From Paramylibacter kogurei (GTDB lineage: Bacteria > Pseudomonadota > Alphaproteobacteria > Rhodobacterales > Rhodobacteraceae), in NCBI RefSeq assembly GCF_002742285.1, contig NZ_MDGM01000012.1:62001-126000 (forward strand): a DNA stretch of 64,000 bases. Reading direction: 5' to 3'. Shown here piece by piece: positions 44,729 through 54,092 of the stretch (the first letter of the stretch is position 1; the number at the start of each line of letters is the position of its first letter). A model generated the notes under the pieces. That model was not told the DNA's origin. It worked only from the letters and a program-made list of their open reading frames with translations, and did no database searches. A program made the position numbers and the translations under genes.

Positions 44729-46806
44729 CGCGCTGCGTTTTCCAATGCATCCAGCACAGATTGCGTTGTCAAAACCTCTGGCAAAGGAATGCCATTGGGT
44801 GCCTTGGGGCCATAAACAATATTGAAAGGGATGCCGTAACGTTGGTTGGCTGCCAAAAATTGCGCAATGGTGTCGTCTGGTTTTGTCCAATCGGCAATCA
44901 TGGGAACAACATCATCTGTGCCTAGAATTGCAGCGATATCATCACGTTCCATAACCAATGTTTTATTCGCCTTACACGTCAGGCACCAATCGGCAGTCAC
45001 ATCGACAAATACGGTTTTACCCTGTGAAACCAGAGTTGGAATATTCCCACGATCAAAATTTTGCCATGGGATATTTGATGCCGTGGCGTTTGGTTTTGTT
45101 GGTGACTTTGCTAGCACAATGGGCGAAGAAATAGCGATGCCCACCATCGCCAATGCAACAAGTTTGCGCAAATTCCCAACCACGTGTTTTTGCGCCAAGA
45201 CCATGATGGAAACAATTGCCATCAACAACGTGGCAATGACCACATAACCCCCTGCAATTTTCAACAATACCGCTGCTAGCCAAAGGGCCGTTAGGACAAG
45301 CAATAAGCCCAGAACCAATTTTAGCTTATTCATCCACGCACCTGGTTTTGGCAGATAACAAATCCATTTGGGGCGCAGTGCCAGAACAATATAAGGAAGC
45401 GCCAATCCAACGCCAAGTGCGGTGAATATCGCGATGGTATCAACGCCAGTTCCCGATAATGCGAATGCCACAGCAGTACCCAAAAATGGTGCAGAACAAG
45501 GTGTTGCCAATAATGCTGCAAACGCTCCCGTCAGATAATCGCCAATCAGACCATCGTTGCATTCAGAATCCGCAAGCGCGGTGTTGATGGATTGTGGCAA
45601 TGCGAATTCAAATAACCCCATCATATTTGCGGCAAAGAGCAAGAGTAATGAAATCACGAATGTTAAAAAATATGGGTTTTGGAATTGTATACCCCATCCC
45701 ACGGAATGCCCCATGGATTTGGCAATAATCAGTGCCGCGGCCAGTAACCACATGAATGATAAAACGCCCAAGGTCGACATCCAGAAACCTTGTTTGATAC
45801 GTGTTATCGAGTTGTTTCTTGCCTTGATCGCGCTGGTGATCTTGATTGACAAAACGGGCAATACACAGGGCATAATATTGAGAATGACACCGCCAAGAAA
45901 TGCGATGAAGATCATCCAAAATATGCTGGCACGAATGGGTGTGTTATTGGAAAATGGCGCATCGGATAATGTGCCAGATGTTGCATCAAAACTGGCGGAC
46001 GTTTGACCATCGACGATGGTTACACGTAAATCTTGTGAGGTTTCATCATTTTGTAAAACGGGAAAACGGGCCCATAAAATCTTGGCATCGTTTTGTGTTA
46101 TAATCTGTGGTTTTCCAAACCGTGTTTGTCCAAGTTCGGGAAATACATCGGCGTTGAAAAATTGATCACCTGTTTTAAATTTGGCTGTAAACGTATGATC
46201 ATCGCTATTCATTTCAGCGCCAAGCAATTTTATCACACCGCTTGTATTTAACGGGGGAACCAATGCGTTTGATTTTGCGATCCGCTTTGCCGACAAACCA
46301 TCAATGCCAACACCATTAGGGATATCAAGTTTCAATTCAAATGTTTCGGGAATGCAAATATCCGAACAGACAAGCAAGTTGATCTTTGCATCTAAAACAA
46401 CGGGTTTTCCCGCGTTCGCCAATTGAATGTGCAAAGGAAATGTAACGGCATCTTTGTAGCCGAAATTTTCAATGCCAAATGCGCTAAACCGTGTCGGGGC
46501 GGGCCATTGAAAATCAACATTGTTAAGGTTGCTTGAACCTGTCCAATCAATTTCAGGGGGCAAACCCACTTCGCCAGGGGAACGCCAATAGGTTTTCCAA
46601 TCATCCTTTAGCGTGATGTGAAGTGCTGCGGATAACGTTGTTTGATCGGGTGCAACCCCATCATGTGCACTGATGAGCTTGGCTGAAAGTGAATGCGAAT
46701 AATAACCCTTGGATTCCAGTGCAAAAACCTGTGATCCCAAAAGGAGCACAGTTAAAAACGCAAATATACGCGTTGCCATTGATTTATATTTCACATCTGA
46801 ATTCAT
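44725..46806 (-). CDS. DsbD/ScsB-like thiol:disulfide interchange protein
   Basis: A large membrane protein (693 residues from ATG 46806, or 684 from ATG 46779) of the DsbD/ScsB type. After a signal peptide (FAFLTVLLLGSQVFA) comes a long periplasmic domain with a cysteine pair (LLVCSDICIPE, about 165), then eight or so transmembrane helices with the electron-carrying cysteines in NIMPCVLPVLSIK and TPCSAPFLGTAVA, then a C-terminal thioredoxin domain (DVTADWCLTCKANK, about 600). It passes electrons from cytoplasmic thioredoxin to periplasmic proteins, probably including CcmG. The N-terminal domain is longer than in DsbD, as in ScsB. Neither start has a strong ribosome site. Confidence 0.87.
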   Translation of the reverse strand: MNSDVKYKSMATRIFAFLTVLLLGSQVFALESKGYYSHSLSAKLISAHDGVAPDQTTLSAALHITLKDDWKTYWRSPGEVGLPPEIDWTGSSNLNNVDFQWPAPTRFSAFGIENFGYKDAVTFPLHIQLANAGKPVVLDAKINLLVCSDICIPETFELKLDIPNGVGIDGLSAKRIAKSNALVPPLNTSGVIKLLGAEMNSDDHTFTAKFKTGDQFFNADVFPELGQTRFGKPQIITQNDAKILWARFPVLQNDETSQDLRVTIVDGQTSASFDATSGTLSDAPFSNNTPIRASIFWMIFIAFLGGVILNIMPCVLPVLSIKITSAIKARNNSITRIKQGFWMSTLGVLSFMWLLAAALIIAKSMGHSVGWGIQFQNPYFLTFVISLLLLFAANMMGLFEFALPQSINTALADSECNDGLIGDYLTGAFAALLATPCSAPFLGTAVAFALSGTGVDTIAIFTALGVGLALPYIVLALRPKWICYLPKPGAWMNKLKLVLGLLLVLTALWLAAVLLKIAGGYVVIATLLMAIVSIMVLAQKHVVGNLRKLVALAMVGIAISSPIVLAKSPTKPNATASNIPWQNFDRGNIPTLVSQGKTVFVDVTADWCLTCKANKTLVMERDDIAAILGTDDVVPMIADWTKPDDTIAQFLAANQRYGIPFNIVYGPKAPNGIPLPEVLTTQSVLDALENAAR

Positions 46807-46885
46807 AAACCTTCTTTGGTTTGAACTTTCGGTTACGTCAATCAACATCTGTGTCACATTCACGCGAAGAATATGTCAAATCGCG

Positions 46886-46899
46886 TCAAGTTTACTTGA
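46886..46899. promoter_or_regulatory. Palindrome between the divergent thiol-redox genes
   Basis: TCAAGT-TT-ACTTGA, perfect 6-bp arms, in the 151-bp gap between the DsbD/ScsB-like and DsbA-like genes. It may be an operator acting on both; the next 60 bp toward dsbA show no other clear motif. Confidence 0.35.
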
Positions 46900-46957
46900 T
46901 GTACACCGTCAGGCATGATTGAACATAGCGAAGTTTTCCAACAAAAAGGTGTCCTTT

Positions 46958-47683
46958 ATGAAACGTTTAATGTTTGCCACGCTAAGCGCAATTGGGATGT
47001 TCTTAATGACACCCGTCGCGGCACAAGATTTTAGCGAAGAAGACATCAAGCGTCTTGCCATAGAGGCGATTTTAGAAAATCCGCAAATCGTGATGGATGC
47101 TGTTCAAATCTTGCGCGACCGTGAAGCGGCGCAAAAAGAGGCTGATACCGCACAGGCACTTGCTGAAAACAAAGACACAATAATGGATGTGTCCAACGCG
47201 GTTGTGTTGGGCAACCCTGATGGGGACGTTACCATCGTTGAATTTTTTGATTACAACTGTGGTTATTGCAAACGCGCTGCCCCAGCAGTGCATGATCTAA
47301 TCGATTCAGACAGCAACATTCGTGTGATTTACCGCGAATGGCCAATTTTAAGCGAAGGTTCCGTTGCCGCAGCAAAGGTTTCATTGGCGGCACGCAACCA
47401 AGGCAAATACGAAGAATTGCATTGGGCATTGATGGATTTACAACAAGTTGACGAAGCGGCTGCTTTGCGCGTTGCAGAGGGGCTTGGCATGGATATCGCA
47501 CAGCTTAAAATCGATATGGAATCTGACGCGGTTGCCGAACATATCGCAACATCGCGGAACATCACATCTGCGCTTGGTCTGACAGGGACACCGTCATTCA
47601 TCGTGGGTGATACGGTTGTCCCAGGTTTCGTTCCCAAAGAAAGCCTTGAAGAATTGGTGGCAAAAGTACGCGCAGAAATGTAA
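46958..47683 (+). CDS. DsbA family (Com1-like) periplasmic thiol oxidoreductase
   Basis: A 241-residue exported protein. The signal peptide ends after VAA (about residue 22); an N-terminal helical part with a coiled-coil (about 25-65) precedes a DsbA-type thioredoxin domain with active site FFDYNCGYCKRAAP (C-G-Y-C) and cis-Pro in GLTGTPSFIVG. Such Com1-like proteins oxidise or isomerise disulfides in secreted proteins. The ATG at 46958 follows AAAAAGG. It is divergent from a DsbD/ScsB-like gene, which suggests that the two form a redox pair. It is convergent with the CaiD-like gene. Confidence 0.88.
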   Translation: MKRLMFATLSAIGMFLMTPVAAQDFSEEDIKRLAIEAILENPQIVMDAVQILRDREAAQKEADTAQALAENKDTIMDVSNAVVLGNPDGDVTIVEFFDYNCGYCKRAAPAVHDLIDSDSNIRVIYREWPILSEGSVAAAKVSLAARNQGKYEELHWALMDLQQVDEAAALRVAEGLGMDIAQLKIDMESDAVAEHIATSRNITSALGLTGTPSFIVGDTVVPGFVPKESLEELVAKVRAEM

Positions 47684-48469
47684 TTACTTGCCCTTCCAAA
47701 CAGGTGCGCGTTTTTCTGCAAATGCGCGTGCACCTTCCAATTGATCCTCGGAATTGTACAGCACATCCACGGTTTCAAATTGGCTTTGGGTGATTTTGTT
47801 CATCGCATCTTGGAATTTCATGTTTTCCGCTTCGCGCACGATCTCTTTGATCGCTTCGTTCACCAATGGCGGACCTGATGCGATGAGCGTTGCCATTTCG
47901 CGGGCTTTGGCCATCAATTGATCGGCTGGATGAATGTGGTTGATCATTCCCCAACGCGCGGCTTCGGCGCTGTCTAACCAACGGCCAGTGAACAACATCT
48001 CCATGGCGATGTGATAGGGGATGCGTTTTGGCAATTTTATTGATGCGGCATCGGCGACGGTGCCACTGCGAATTTCGGGCAGGGCAAATGTGGCGTGTTC
48101 CGCAGCGATGATGATATCGGCAGACAGCGCCAATTCCAAACCACCGCCACAGCAAATGCCGTTAACGGCGGCGATGATGGGTTTGTTTAAGCCGCGCAAT
48201 TCCTGCAAACCGCCAAATCCACCGACCCCGTAATCGCCATCAACGGCATCGCCATCCGCCGCGGCCTTAAGATCCCAACCAGGGCAAAAGAATTTTTCGC
48301 CAGCACCAGTTATGATCGCAACACGCAATTCAGGATCGTCGCGAAAATCGCGAAATATTTCGCCCATGATACGACTGGTTGCCAAATCAATTGCGTTTGC
48401 CTTTGGGCGATCAAGTGTCACTTCCAATACCGCACCGTCGCGCTTGGTTTTGATTGGTGTTTCAGTCAT
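47684..48469 (-). CDS. caiD: Carnitinyl-CoA dehydratase / crotonobetainyl-CoA hydratase (CaiD-like)
   Basis: A 261-residue crotonase-fold enzyme. Long stretches are very close to E. coli CaiD as I know it: LDRPKANAID, FRDDPELRVAIITGAGEKFF, GWDLKAAADG and the C-terminal FAEKRAPVWKGK. The oxyanion-hole glycines are in CCGGGLELALSAD, and the catalytic Glu is kept in FALPEIRSG. It interconverts crotonobetainyl-CoA and carnitinyl-CoA. It is the last gene of the carnitine operon and overlaps the CoA ligase gene by eight bases. No CaiB CoA-transferase gene is nearby, unlike in E. coli. Confidence 0.88.
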   Translation of the reverse strand: MTETPIKTKRDGAVLEVTLDRPKANAIDLATSRIMGEIFRDFRDDPELRVAIITGAGEKFFCPGWDLKAAADGDAVDGDYGVGGFGGLQELRGLNKPIIAAVNGICCGGGLELALSADIIIAAEHATFALPEIRSGTVADAASIKLPKRIPYHIAMEMLFTGRWLDSAEAARWGMINHIHPADQLMAKAREMATLIASGPPLVNEAIKEIVREAENMKFQDAMNKITQSQFETVDVLYNSEDQLEGARAFAEKRAPVWKGK

Positions 48470-50507
48470 CTTTGTCTCCTAAAATGATTAAGGCATCGGC
48501 GGCGATTGCACGGGTTGGCGTACAGATCAGCGGGTTTATTTCAACCTCTGTTACGCGCCCTGCGTTGGCAATAACATAGTTTTGCAAAGATAGCGCAGCG
48601 TCAACGATAGCCTGCTGGTTCGCCGCGGGTTTCCCGCGATACCCTGACAGTATTTTGTTGATTTTTAGCGATGATATGCCCGCGATTATTTCGTTGCTAC
48701 ATGTTGGAAGCGTGATCGAAACGCTGTCAGTCAATAGTTCGGATAAAACACCCCCCGCCGCAATGGTCATACAATATCCATGTGCAGGGTCGAGCGTGAC
48801 CCCGATTAGTAATTCAGCAACGCCATCGGCGATCATTTCCTCGATAAGAAAATCATCACAAGGCATTGATTTCGCAGCCGTTTCAATTGTTTCCCCATCC
48901 GAAAGGTTTAAAACAACAGCGCCCATTTCTGTTTTATGCGCGATCCCTTGCCCTTTGAGCGCGACGGGAAATCCGATGTTTCGTGCGATTGCACCGAGTG
49001 TCTCGATGTTTGTCGATGATGTTGATTTTGGCACAGATATACCAAATTCATATAGCCGTTGTTTGGACGATTCTTCAGTGAGGGGCCGTGCATTGGTTGG
49101 TAATTTTGCCGTCAAAACAGGTTGATCGTGTATGTCCAACTTGGCAATTTTTGATACCGCCGCAATGGCGGCGAGTGCATCATCAAGCCCAAGGAGAGGA
49201 ATGATATTGGCACGCATCAGCGCATTTGCCAAATCCTCTGGCATGTTTTCTGGTAGGGTTGCGAGAATGGCCATCGGCACGCCGCTTTGATCGCGCGCAT
49301 CAATGACGCATTGAATGACATCTGTCCAAGCGGATTGATCACAAATATCACCACGTGGAAAGTCCAACACCAAAATCCCAAGCGCAATATGTGGTTCCAA
49401 CATGGCGCGAAAGGTAGCGGTCATTTTGGTGGCATGGCCCCAAATATAAGTGTGATAATCCAACGGATTTGACAGCGCCACCATCGGGCCAAGTGCGATT
49501 GATAGGTTTGTTTTTTGTGTTTCGCTCAACGGTGGAAAGTGCACATCATACCCCAAGGCGCAATCGGCAATCAAACTTGCCTCGCCACCAGAGCAAGACA
49601 TGGAAGCAATTGCATTGGATGCAAGTGGCCCAACACAGTGCAAGATTTTCAATGCCTCTAACATTTGTGGCAGGCTTTCAACCTGTGCAATCCCAAGCCG
49701 TGTGAATAATGCGCGCGCGCTTGCCTCGCTCCCAGCGAGAGACGCGGTATGAGAGAGGGTTGCAGATTGCGCGCGTTCCGATTTACCGACCTTAAGCGCC
49801 ACAATTGTTTTCCCACGTTCCCGCGCATTGGCAGCCAATTGTTGAAATTCGGACAGGTCGGCAATACCCTCAATATGAAGTCCGAGTGCAGTGACACGCG
49901 GATCTGACAATAGATGTTCACCGATTGCGGACAGGCTAATCTGTGCTTGATTGCCAGCGGTCACGACATAGGCAATTGGCAAACCGCGTTGTTGCATTGT
50001 GAGGTTTATCGCAATGTTGGAAGATTGAGTGATGATCGCAACCCCGCTGTCAACCGGCTGCCCACCATGTTGATCAGGCCACAGCGCGATACGATCAAGG
50101 TAGTTGATGAAACCATAGCAATTGGGGCCAATGATTGGCATATCGCCCGCCGCAGTGAGCAATGCAGATTGAAGGTCTGCACTGGCTTTGTCTTCTGCAA
50201 TCGCTTCGGAAAAACCGCTGGCAAAACAGATTGCTCCACCGGCACCGATTTTTCTGAGCTGTGAAACGATATCTATGGTTGCGTGTCTGTTCACCCCAAT
50301 GAAACAAGCGTCTGGTGGCGTTGGCAATGCGTTGATCGTTGCGAAACACTTTACGCCTTGGATTTTTTCTTTGGTGGGATGGATGGGGTATATTGCACCA
50401 TCAAAGCCAATTTTGAACGCTTGTTGAATAATGTTATCACACCATGTACCGCCGCCAATCACAGCGATGGTTTTTGCGCGAAACAACCGATCAAGATTGC
50501 GTTTCAT
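48462..50507 (-). CDS. NDP-forming acyl-CoA synthetase (acetate--CoA ligase family)
   Basis: A 681-residue enzyme of the ADP/NDP-forming acyl-CoA synthetase family, with alpha and beta parts in one chain. A CoA-binding Rossmann domain (about 8-100, AVIGGGTW) is followed by succinyl-CoA-ligase-like domains containing the phospho-His site LSHTASLAGS (H253) and a C-terminal ATP-grasp part (about 465-680). It makes an acyl-CoA with reversible ATP hydrolysis. Its place between an acyl-CoA dehydrogenase (1-bp overlap) and CaiD (8-bp overlap) suggests activation of butyrobetaine, crotonobetaine or carnitine, a job done by the AMP-forming CaiC in enterobacteria. The substrate is inferred only from context. 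Confidence 0.85.
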   Translation of the reverse strand: MKRNLDRLFRAKTIAVIGGGTWCDNIIQQAFKIGFDGAIYPIHPTKEKIQGVKCFATINALPTPPDACFIGVNRHATIDIVSQLRKIGAGGAICFASGFSEAIAEDKASADLQSALLTAAGDMPIIGPNCYGFINYLDRIALWPDQHGGQPVDSGVAIITQSSNIAINLTMQQRGLPIAYVVTAGNQAQISLSAIGEHLLSDPRVTALGLHIEGIADLSEFQQLAANARERGKTIVALKVGKSERAQSATLSHTASLAGSEASARALFTRLGIAQVESLPQMLEALKILHCVGPLASNAIASMSCSGGEASLIADCALGYDVHFPPLSETQKTNLSIALGPMVALSNPLDYHTYIWGHATKMTATFRAMLEPHIALGILVLDFPRGDICDQSAWTDVIQCVIDARDQSGVPMAILATLPENMPEDLANALMRANIIPLLGLDDALAAIAAVSKIAKLDIHDQPVLTAKLPTNARPLTEESSKQRLYEFGISVPKSTSSTNIETLGAIARNIGFPVALKGQGIAHKTEMGAVVLNLSDGETIETAAKSMPCDDFLIEEMIADGVAELLIGVTLDPAHGYCMTIAAGGVLSELLTDSVSITLPTCSNEIIAGISSLKINKILSGYRGKPAANQQAIVDAALSLQNYVIANAGRVTEVEINPLICTPTRAIAADALIILGDKDD

Positions 50508-51670
50508 TATGCACCCAAGGGGCGGAGTAAATCGCGGCTGATAATATGACGTTGAATTTCAGAAGTGCCATCCCAAATACGTTCCACCCGTGCATCGCGC
50601 CAAAATCGTTCGATCGGGAAATCATCCATCAAGCCCATTCCGCCAAAGATTTGCAAAGTGGTATCGGTGACACGTGCCAGCATTTCAGTGGCATATAATT
50701 TGGCGCTCGCGATTTCACGATTTGCGGGCAATCCTTGATCAAGCCGCCAAGCCGCCGCGAGCGTGAGCCAATCGGCGGCATCAATTTCGGTAATCATATC
50801 GGCGATCTGAAAACCCACGCCCTGAAATTTACCAATAGGTTGGCCAAACTGTTTACGCTCGGCGGCGTAGTTCAACGCATAGTCAAAACATCGCCGCGCA
50901 CGACCAACGGACATGGCCGCAACCGTCAGGCGGGTTGCGTAAAGCCATTCGTTCATAACGGCAAAACCACCGTCAACTTCGCCCAAAACCTGTTCTTTGG
51001 GCAAACGACAATCATCAAATGTAAGGATACAGTTTTTATATCCTTTGTGGGATACGGAATTATATCCATCACGCACATCAAATCCGGGCGTGCCGCGATC
51101 AACTAAAAACGTCGTGATACGCTTTTTGGGGCCACGCGGGGTATCGTCAACACCAGTGGCAACGAATACAATGAAAAAATCTGCGTGTTCCGCACCGCTG
51201 ATAAAATGTTTCGATCCGTTTAAAACCCAATCATCACCATCGCGCACCGCACTGCAATTCATGCCGCGCACATCAGAACCAGCATCAGGTTCTGTCATCG
51301 CCAAGGCGTCCATGCGATCACCACGCACGGCGGGCAAAAGATAGCGTTCAATCTGTTCGCCCTGACAGGCCATCAGGATATTTTGAGGTCGCCCGAAAAA
51401 GTGATTGAGCGCCATTGAACCACGCCCCAATTCGCGTTCGACAAGCGCAAAATCCATGTGGGTTAGCCCAGCGCCGCCAACTGATTCTGGGAAATTACAC
51501 GCGTAAAAGCCAAGCTCCTTGGTTTTGTTTTTGATATTTTGTGCGATTTCATTTGGAACTTCGCCGCAGCGCTCTACCAATTGTTCATGTGGATAGATTT
51601 CGTTTTCAACAAAACTGCGCACCGTATCCACGATCATTTCTTGTTCTTGGGTCAGGCCAAAATGCATCAC
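50507..51670 (-). CDS. Acyl-CoA dehydrogenase (probable butyrobetainyl-CoA dehydrogenase)
   Basis: A 387-residue FAD acyl-CoA dehydrogenase. AMTEPDAGSDVRGM and NGSKHFISGAEHADF are the flavin and substrate-side motifs, RKQFGQPIGKFQGV is also typical, and the C-terminal WDGTSEIQRHIISRDLL carries the usual signature near the active-site Glu. Electrons would go to ETF. Linked to a CaiD-like hydratase and carnitine dehydrogenase, it most likely oxidises gamma-butyrobetainyl-CoA to crotonobetainyl-CoA (as CaiA works in reverse). It starts two bases after the carnitine dehydrogenase stop. The alternative is an unrelated short branched acyl-CoA. Confidence 0.88.
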   Translation of the reverse strand: MMHFGLTQEQEMIVDTVRSFVENEIYPHEQLVERCGEVPNEIAQNIKNKTKELGFYACNFPESVGGAGLTHMDFALVERELGRGSMALNHFFGRPQNILMACQGEQIERYLLPAVRGDRMDALAMTEPDAGSDVRGMNCSAVRDGDDWVLNGSKHFISGAEHADFFIVFVATGVDDTPRGPKKRITTFLVDRGTPGFDVRDGYNSVSHKGYKNCILTFDDCRLPKEQVLGEVDGGFAVMNEWLYATRLTVAAMSVGRARRCFDYALNYAAERKQFGQPIGKFQGVGFQIADMITEIDAADWLTLAAAWRLDQGLPANREIASAKLYATEMLARVTDTTLQIFGGMGLMDDFPIERFWRDARVERIWDGTSEIQRHIISRDLLRPLGA

Positions 51671-51672
51671 GA

Positions 51673-53109
51673 CTATCCTCTGGTTTGCTTGGGATCGGGC
51701 AGGGCAGCATGCGCCGCTGCCATGGTTGCAAGATTTGCTGCAAGTTCGGGTTGTGGTTCACACGCGCGGCGTGTTTCAAGGCTGACATGGATCAATAATT
51801 GTTCACCTGTGGCCAACAATGTTCCATCCGCCGCCAACATACGATGGTGCAATCGTAGCTTTTTGCCCCTGGCTTCCAATAATTGCGATTGCACAGAAAT
51901 GGTGTCACCCGCATGGGTTTCCTTGATAAACTGGATATGAATATCCACGGTGAAAAAGCTGTTTCCATTGGCGATATAGGTTTCATCCGCGCCGACCGCG
52001 CTCATCATCATGTCGGCAGCATCTGAAAAGACTTGGCCATAACGGCTTTCGTTCATGTGACCATTGTAATCTGTCCAGTCCACGGGAACGATACGGTTGG
52101 CAGTGATAACGGGCGCAGACACGTTGGAATCAATCGTTGGGCGAAACGATTTTTCATGAGTGTTTATCAATGCACCAGCGGCGGAATCCTGACCTTTTAA
52201 TGCACGCATCATCGCGACCAAATTATCATCGCGTAATCGTTCCAATTCGCGGATGGATTTTCCATCCGCTTGATCATCAGATTGTGCACCAATGGTGTTT
52301 ACCAATTCATCGGTTAATTCGGGAACGTCCATCAATTTTGTCCAAGGCCATTTAAGACAAGGGCCAAATTGTGCGATGAAATGTTTCATGCCCGCTTCGC
52401 CCCCGGCGATGCGATAGGTTTCGAACAAACCCATCTGCGCCCAACGCAGCCCAAACCCATATCGGATCGCGTTGTCGATTTCTTCGGTTGTTGCGATCCC
52501 GTCATTGATGAGCCATAAACCTTCGCGCCAAACGGCCTCTAGAAAACGATCTGCGATATGCGCGTCGATTTCTTTGCGAACATGCAATGGGAATAACCCC
52601 AGCGAGGCAAGGATCGTTTTTGCACGATCTACGATTTCGGTTGGGTTTTTTGCACTTGGCACCAATTCGATCAGGGGCAGCAAATACACGGGATTAAACG
52701 GGTGGGTTACAACCAGTTGTGCGGCGCAATCCATGCCGTCTTGTAATTCAGACGGCTTGAATCCTGATGTGGATGAACCAATGATCGCGGCGGAATCGAC
52801 TGATTTTGCAATTTCTTGATAAACCGCGTGTTTCATTTCCAACCGTTCTGGCACGGATTCTTGCACCCATGATGCACCCGTGACAGCGTCGCCAATTGTA
52901 TCGCAAAATGTAATGCTGCCTTCGGTTGGCAAAGCGGTGTCGTATAACATCGGAAGCGCGCGGCGCGCATTGGCAAGGACCGCATCAATTTTACGCGCGG
53001 CCTCTGGATCGGGGTCGAACACGCGGACATCCCAGCCATTCAATACGAACCGCGCCAGCCAGCCACCGCCGATCACACCACCGCCAATAATTGCTGCTGT
53101 TTTGGTCAT
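51673..53109 (-). CDS. L-carnitine dehydrogenase fused to a thioesterase domain
   Basis: A 478-residue fusion. Residues 1-310 form a 3-hydroxyacyl-CoA dehydrogenase-type enzyme with NAD motif IGGGVIGGGWLARF and the catalytic His and Glu regions (VVTHPFNPVYLLPLIELV). Residues about 325-470 are a hot-dog thioesterase with DWTDYNGHMNESRYG. This domain pair is known for carnitine 3-dehydrogenases of alphaproteobacteria: the first part oxidises L-carnitine to 3-dehydrocarnitine, the second would hydrolyse betainyl-CoA, made by the upstream BKACE enzyme, to glycine betaine. It overlaps the BKACE gene by four bases. Confidence 0.9.
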   Translation of the reverse strand: MTKTAAIIGGGVIGGGWLARFVLNGWDVRVFDPDPEAARKIDAVLANARRALPMLYDTALPTEGSITFCDTIGDAVTGASWVQESVPERLEMKHAVYQEIAKSVDSAAIIGSSTSGFKPSELQDGMDCAAQLVVTHPFNPVYLLPLIELVPSAKNPTEIVDRAKTILASLGLFPLHVRKEIDAHIADRFLEAVWREGLWLINDGIATTEEIDNAIRYGFGLRWAQMGLFETYRIAGGEAGMKHFIAQFGPCLKWPWTKLMDVPELTDELVNTIGAQSDDQADGKSIRELERLRDDNLVAMMRALKGQDSAAGALINTHEKSFRPTIDSNVSAPVITANRIVPVDWTDYNGHMNESRYGQVFSDAADMMMSAVGADETYIANGNSFFTVDIHIQFIKETHAGDTISVQSQLLEARGKKLRLHHRMLAADGTLLATGEQLLIHVSLETRRACEPQPELAANLATMAAAHAALPDPKQTRG

Positions 53110-54014
53110 TTTGGTGCTCGTTTTGTTAGGTTTAGTTTTTCACGCACCTCTGCAGGGCCTATGATTTCCGCACCCATATTTTCGATAATAGCGCGTGCTC
53201 GCGTAACCAACGCTTCGTTCGTGGCAAGTTCACCTTTGCCAAGCCAAAGGTTGTCTTCTAATCCCACACGCACATTGCCACCCGCCAAAACGGCGGCGGC
53301 GACATATGGCATTTCATTGCGCCCAATTGAAAATGCCGACCAATTCCAATCGGTTGGCACATTATTTACCATCGCCATAAAGGTATTCAAATCATCGGGC
53401 GCACCCCAAGGGATACCCATGCAGAGTTGCACCAACGCAGGAGATTTCAAAACCCCGCGTTCAACCAAGTTTTTTGCGAGCCACAAATGCCCAGTATCAA
53501 ATGCTTCGATTTCGGGTTTAACACCCAAGTCTTCCATCATTGTTCCCATGGCCTCTAACATGCCAGGGGTGTTAGTCATGACATAATCGGCCTCTGCGAA
53601 ATTCATCGTGCCACAGTCAAGGGTGCAAATTTCAGGCAAGCATTCCGCGATATGTGCCATGCGTTCTTCAGCACTCGCCATATCTGTTCCCGCCCCAAGG
53701 GGAAGCGGTGCGGATGGTGGGCCAAACACCATGTCACCGCCCATGCCCGCGGTTAGGTTCAACACCATATCAACATTTGCATCGCGCACACGATCCGTCA
53801 CCTCGCGGTAAAGTTTGGTATCACGCGATGGCGCGCCCGTTTCGGGATCCCGCACATGGCAATGGACAATTGCGGCACCCGCGTTCGCAGCGGCGATACA
53901 GCTTTCTGCGATCTGTTTGGGGCTGCGTGGGACATGGGGGCTTCTGTCTTGGGTTGAACCCGATCCTGTGACAGCACAGGTGATGAATACGCGTTTGTTC
54001 ATTTCAAGTGGCAT
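53106..54014 (-). CDS. BKACE family beta-keto acid cleavage enzyme (3-dehydrocarnitine:acetyl-CoA)
   Basis: A 302-residue BKACE (formerly DUF849) enzyme. These zinc enzymes cleave a beta-keto acid with acetyl-CoA into acetoacetate and a new CoA ester. The zinc-binding HCHVRDPETGAPS motif is near residue 50, ITCAVTGSG opens the barrel, and LDCGTMNF and GHLWLAKNL follow. Beside a carnitine dehydrogenase the substrate should be 3-dehydrocarnitine, giving betainyl-CoA. The ATG at 54014 follows AAGGA; a start at 54119 would extend over the divergent promoter. It is the first gene of the operon, opposite the CdhR-like regulator. Confidence 0.9.
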   Translation of the reverse strand: MPLEMNKRVFITCAVTGSGSTQDRSPHVPRSPKQIAESCIAAANAGAAIVHCHVRDPETGAPSRDTKLYREVTDRVRDANVDMVLNLTAGMGGDMVFGPPSAPLPLGAGTDMASAEERMAHIAECLPEICTLDCGTMNFAEADYVMTNTPGMLEAMGTMMEDLGVKPEIEAFDTGHLWLAKNLVERGVLKSPALVQLCMGIPWGAPDDLNTFMAMVNNVPTDWNWSAFSIGRNEMPYVAAAVLAGGNVRVGLEDNLWLGKGELATNEALVTRARAIIENMGAEIIGPAEVREKLNLTKRAPK

Positions 54015-54092
54015 GGTGAAATCCTTGGAAGTGTGGTGGCATGATGGTGATATGACTTGCGTTTTCGCGGTGTGCTGAATTAGACATATTTC

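Noticed and set aside
47668..47715. Terminator between the DsbA-like gene and caiD
   Set aside because: ACGCGCA and TGCGCGT can pair and a T-run follows, but the loop is 30 nt and lies inside both coding ends, so it is not convincing.
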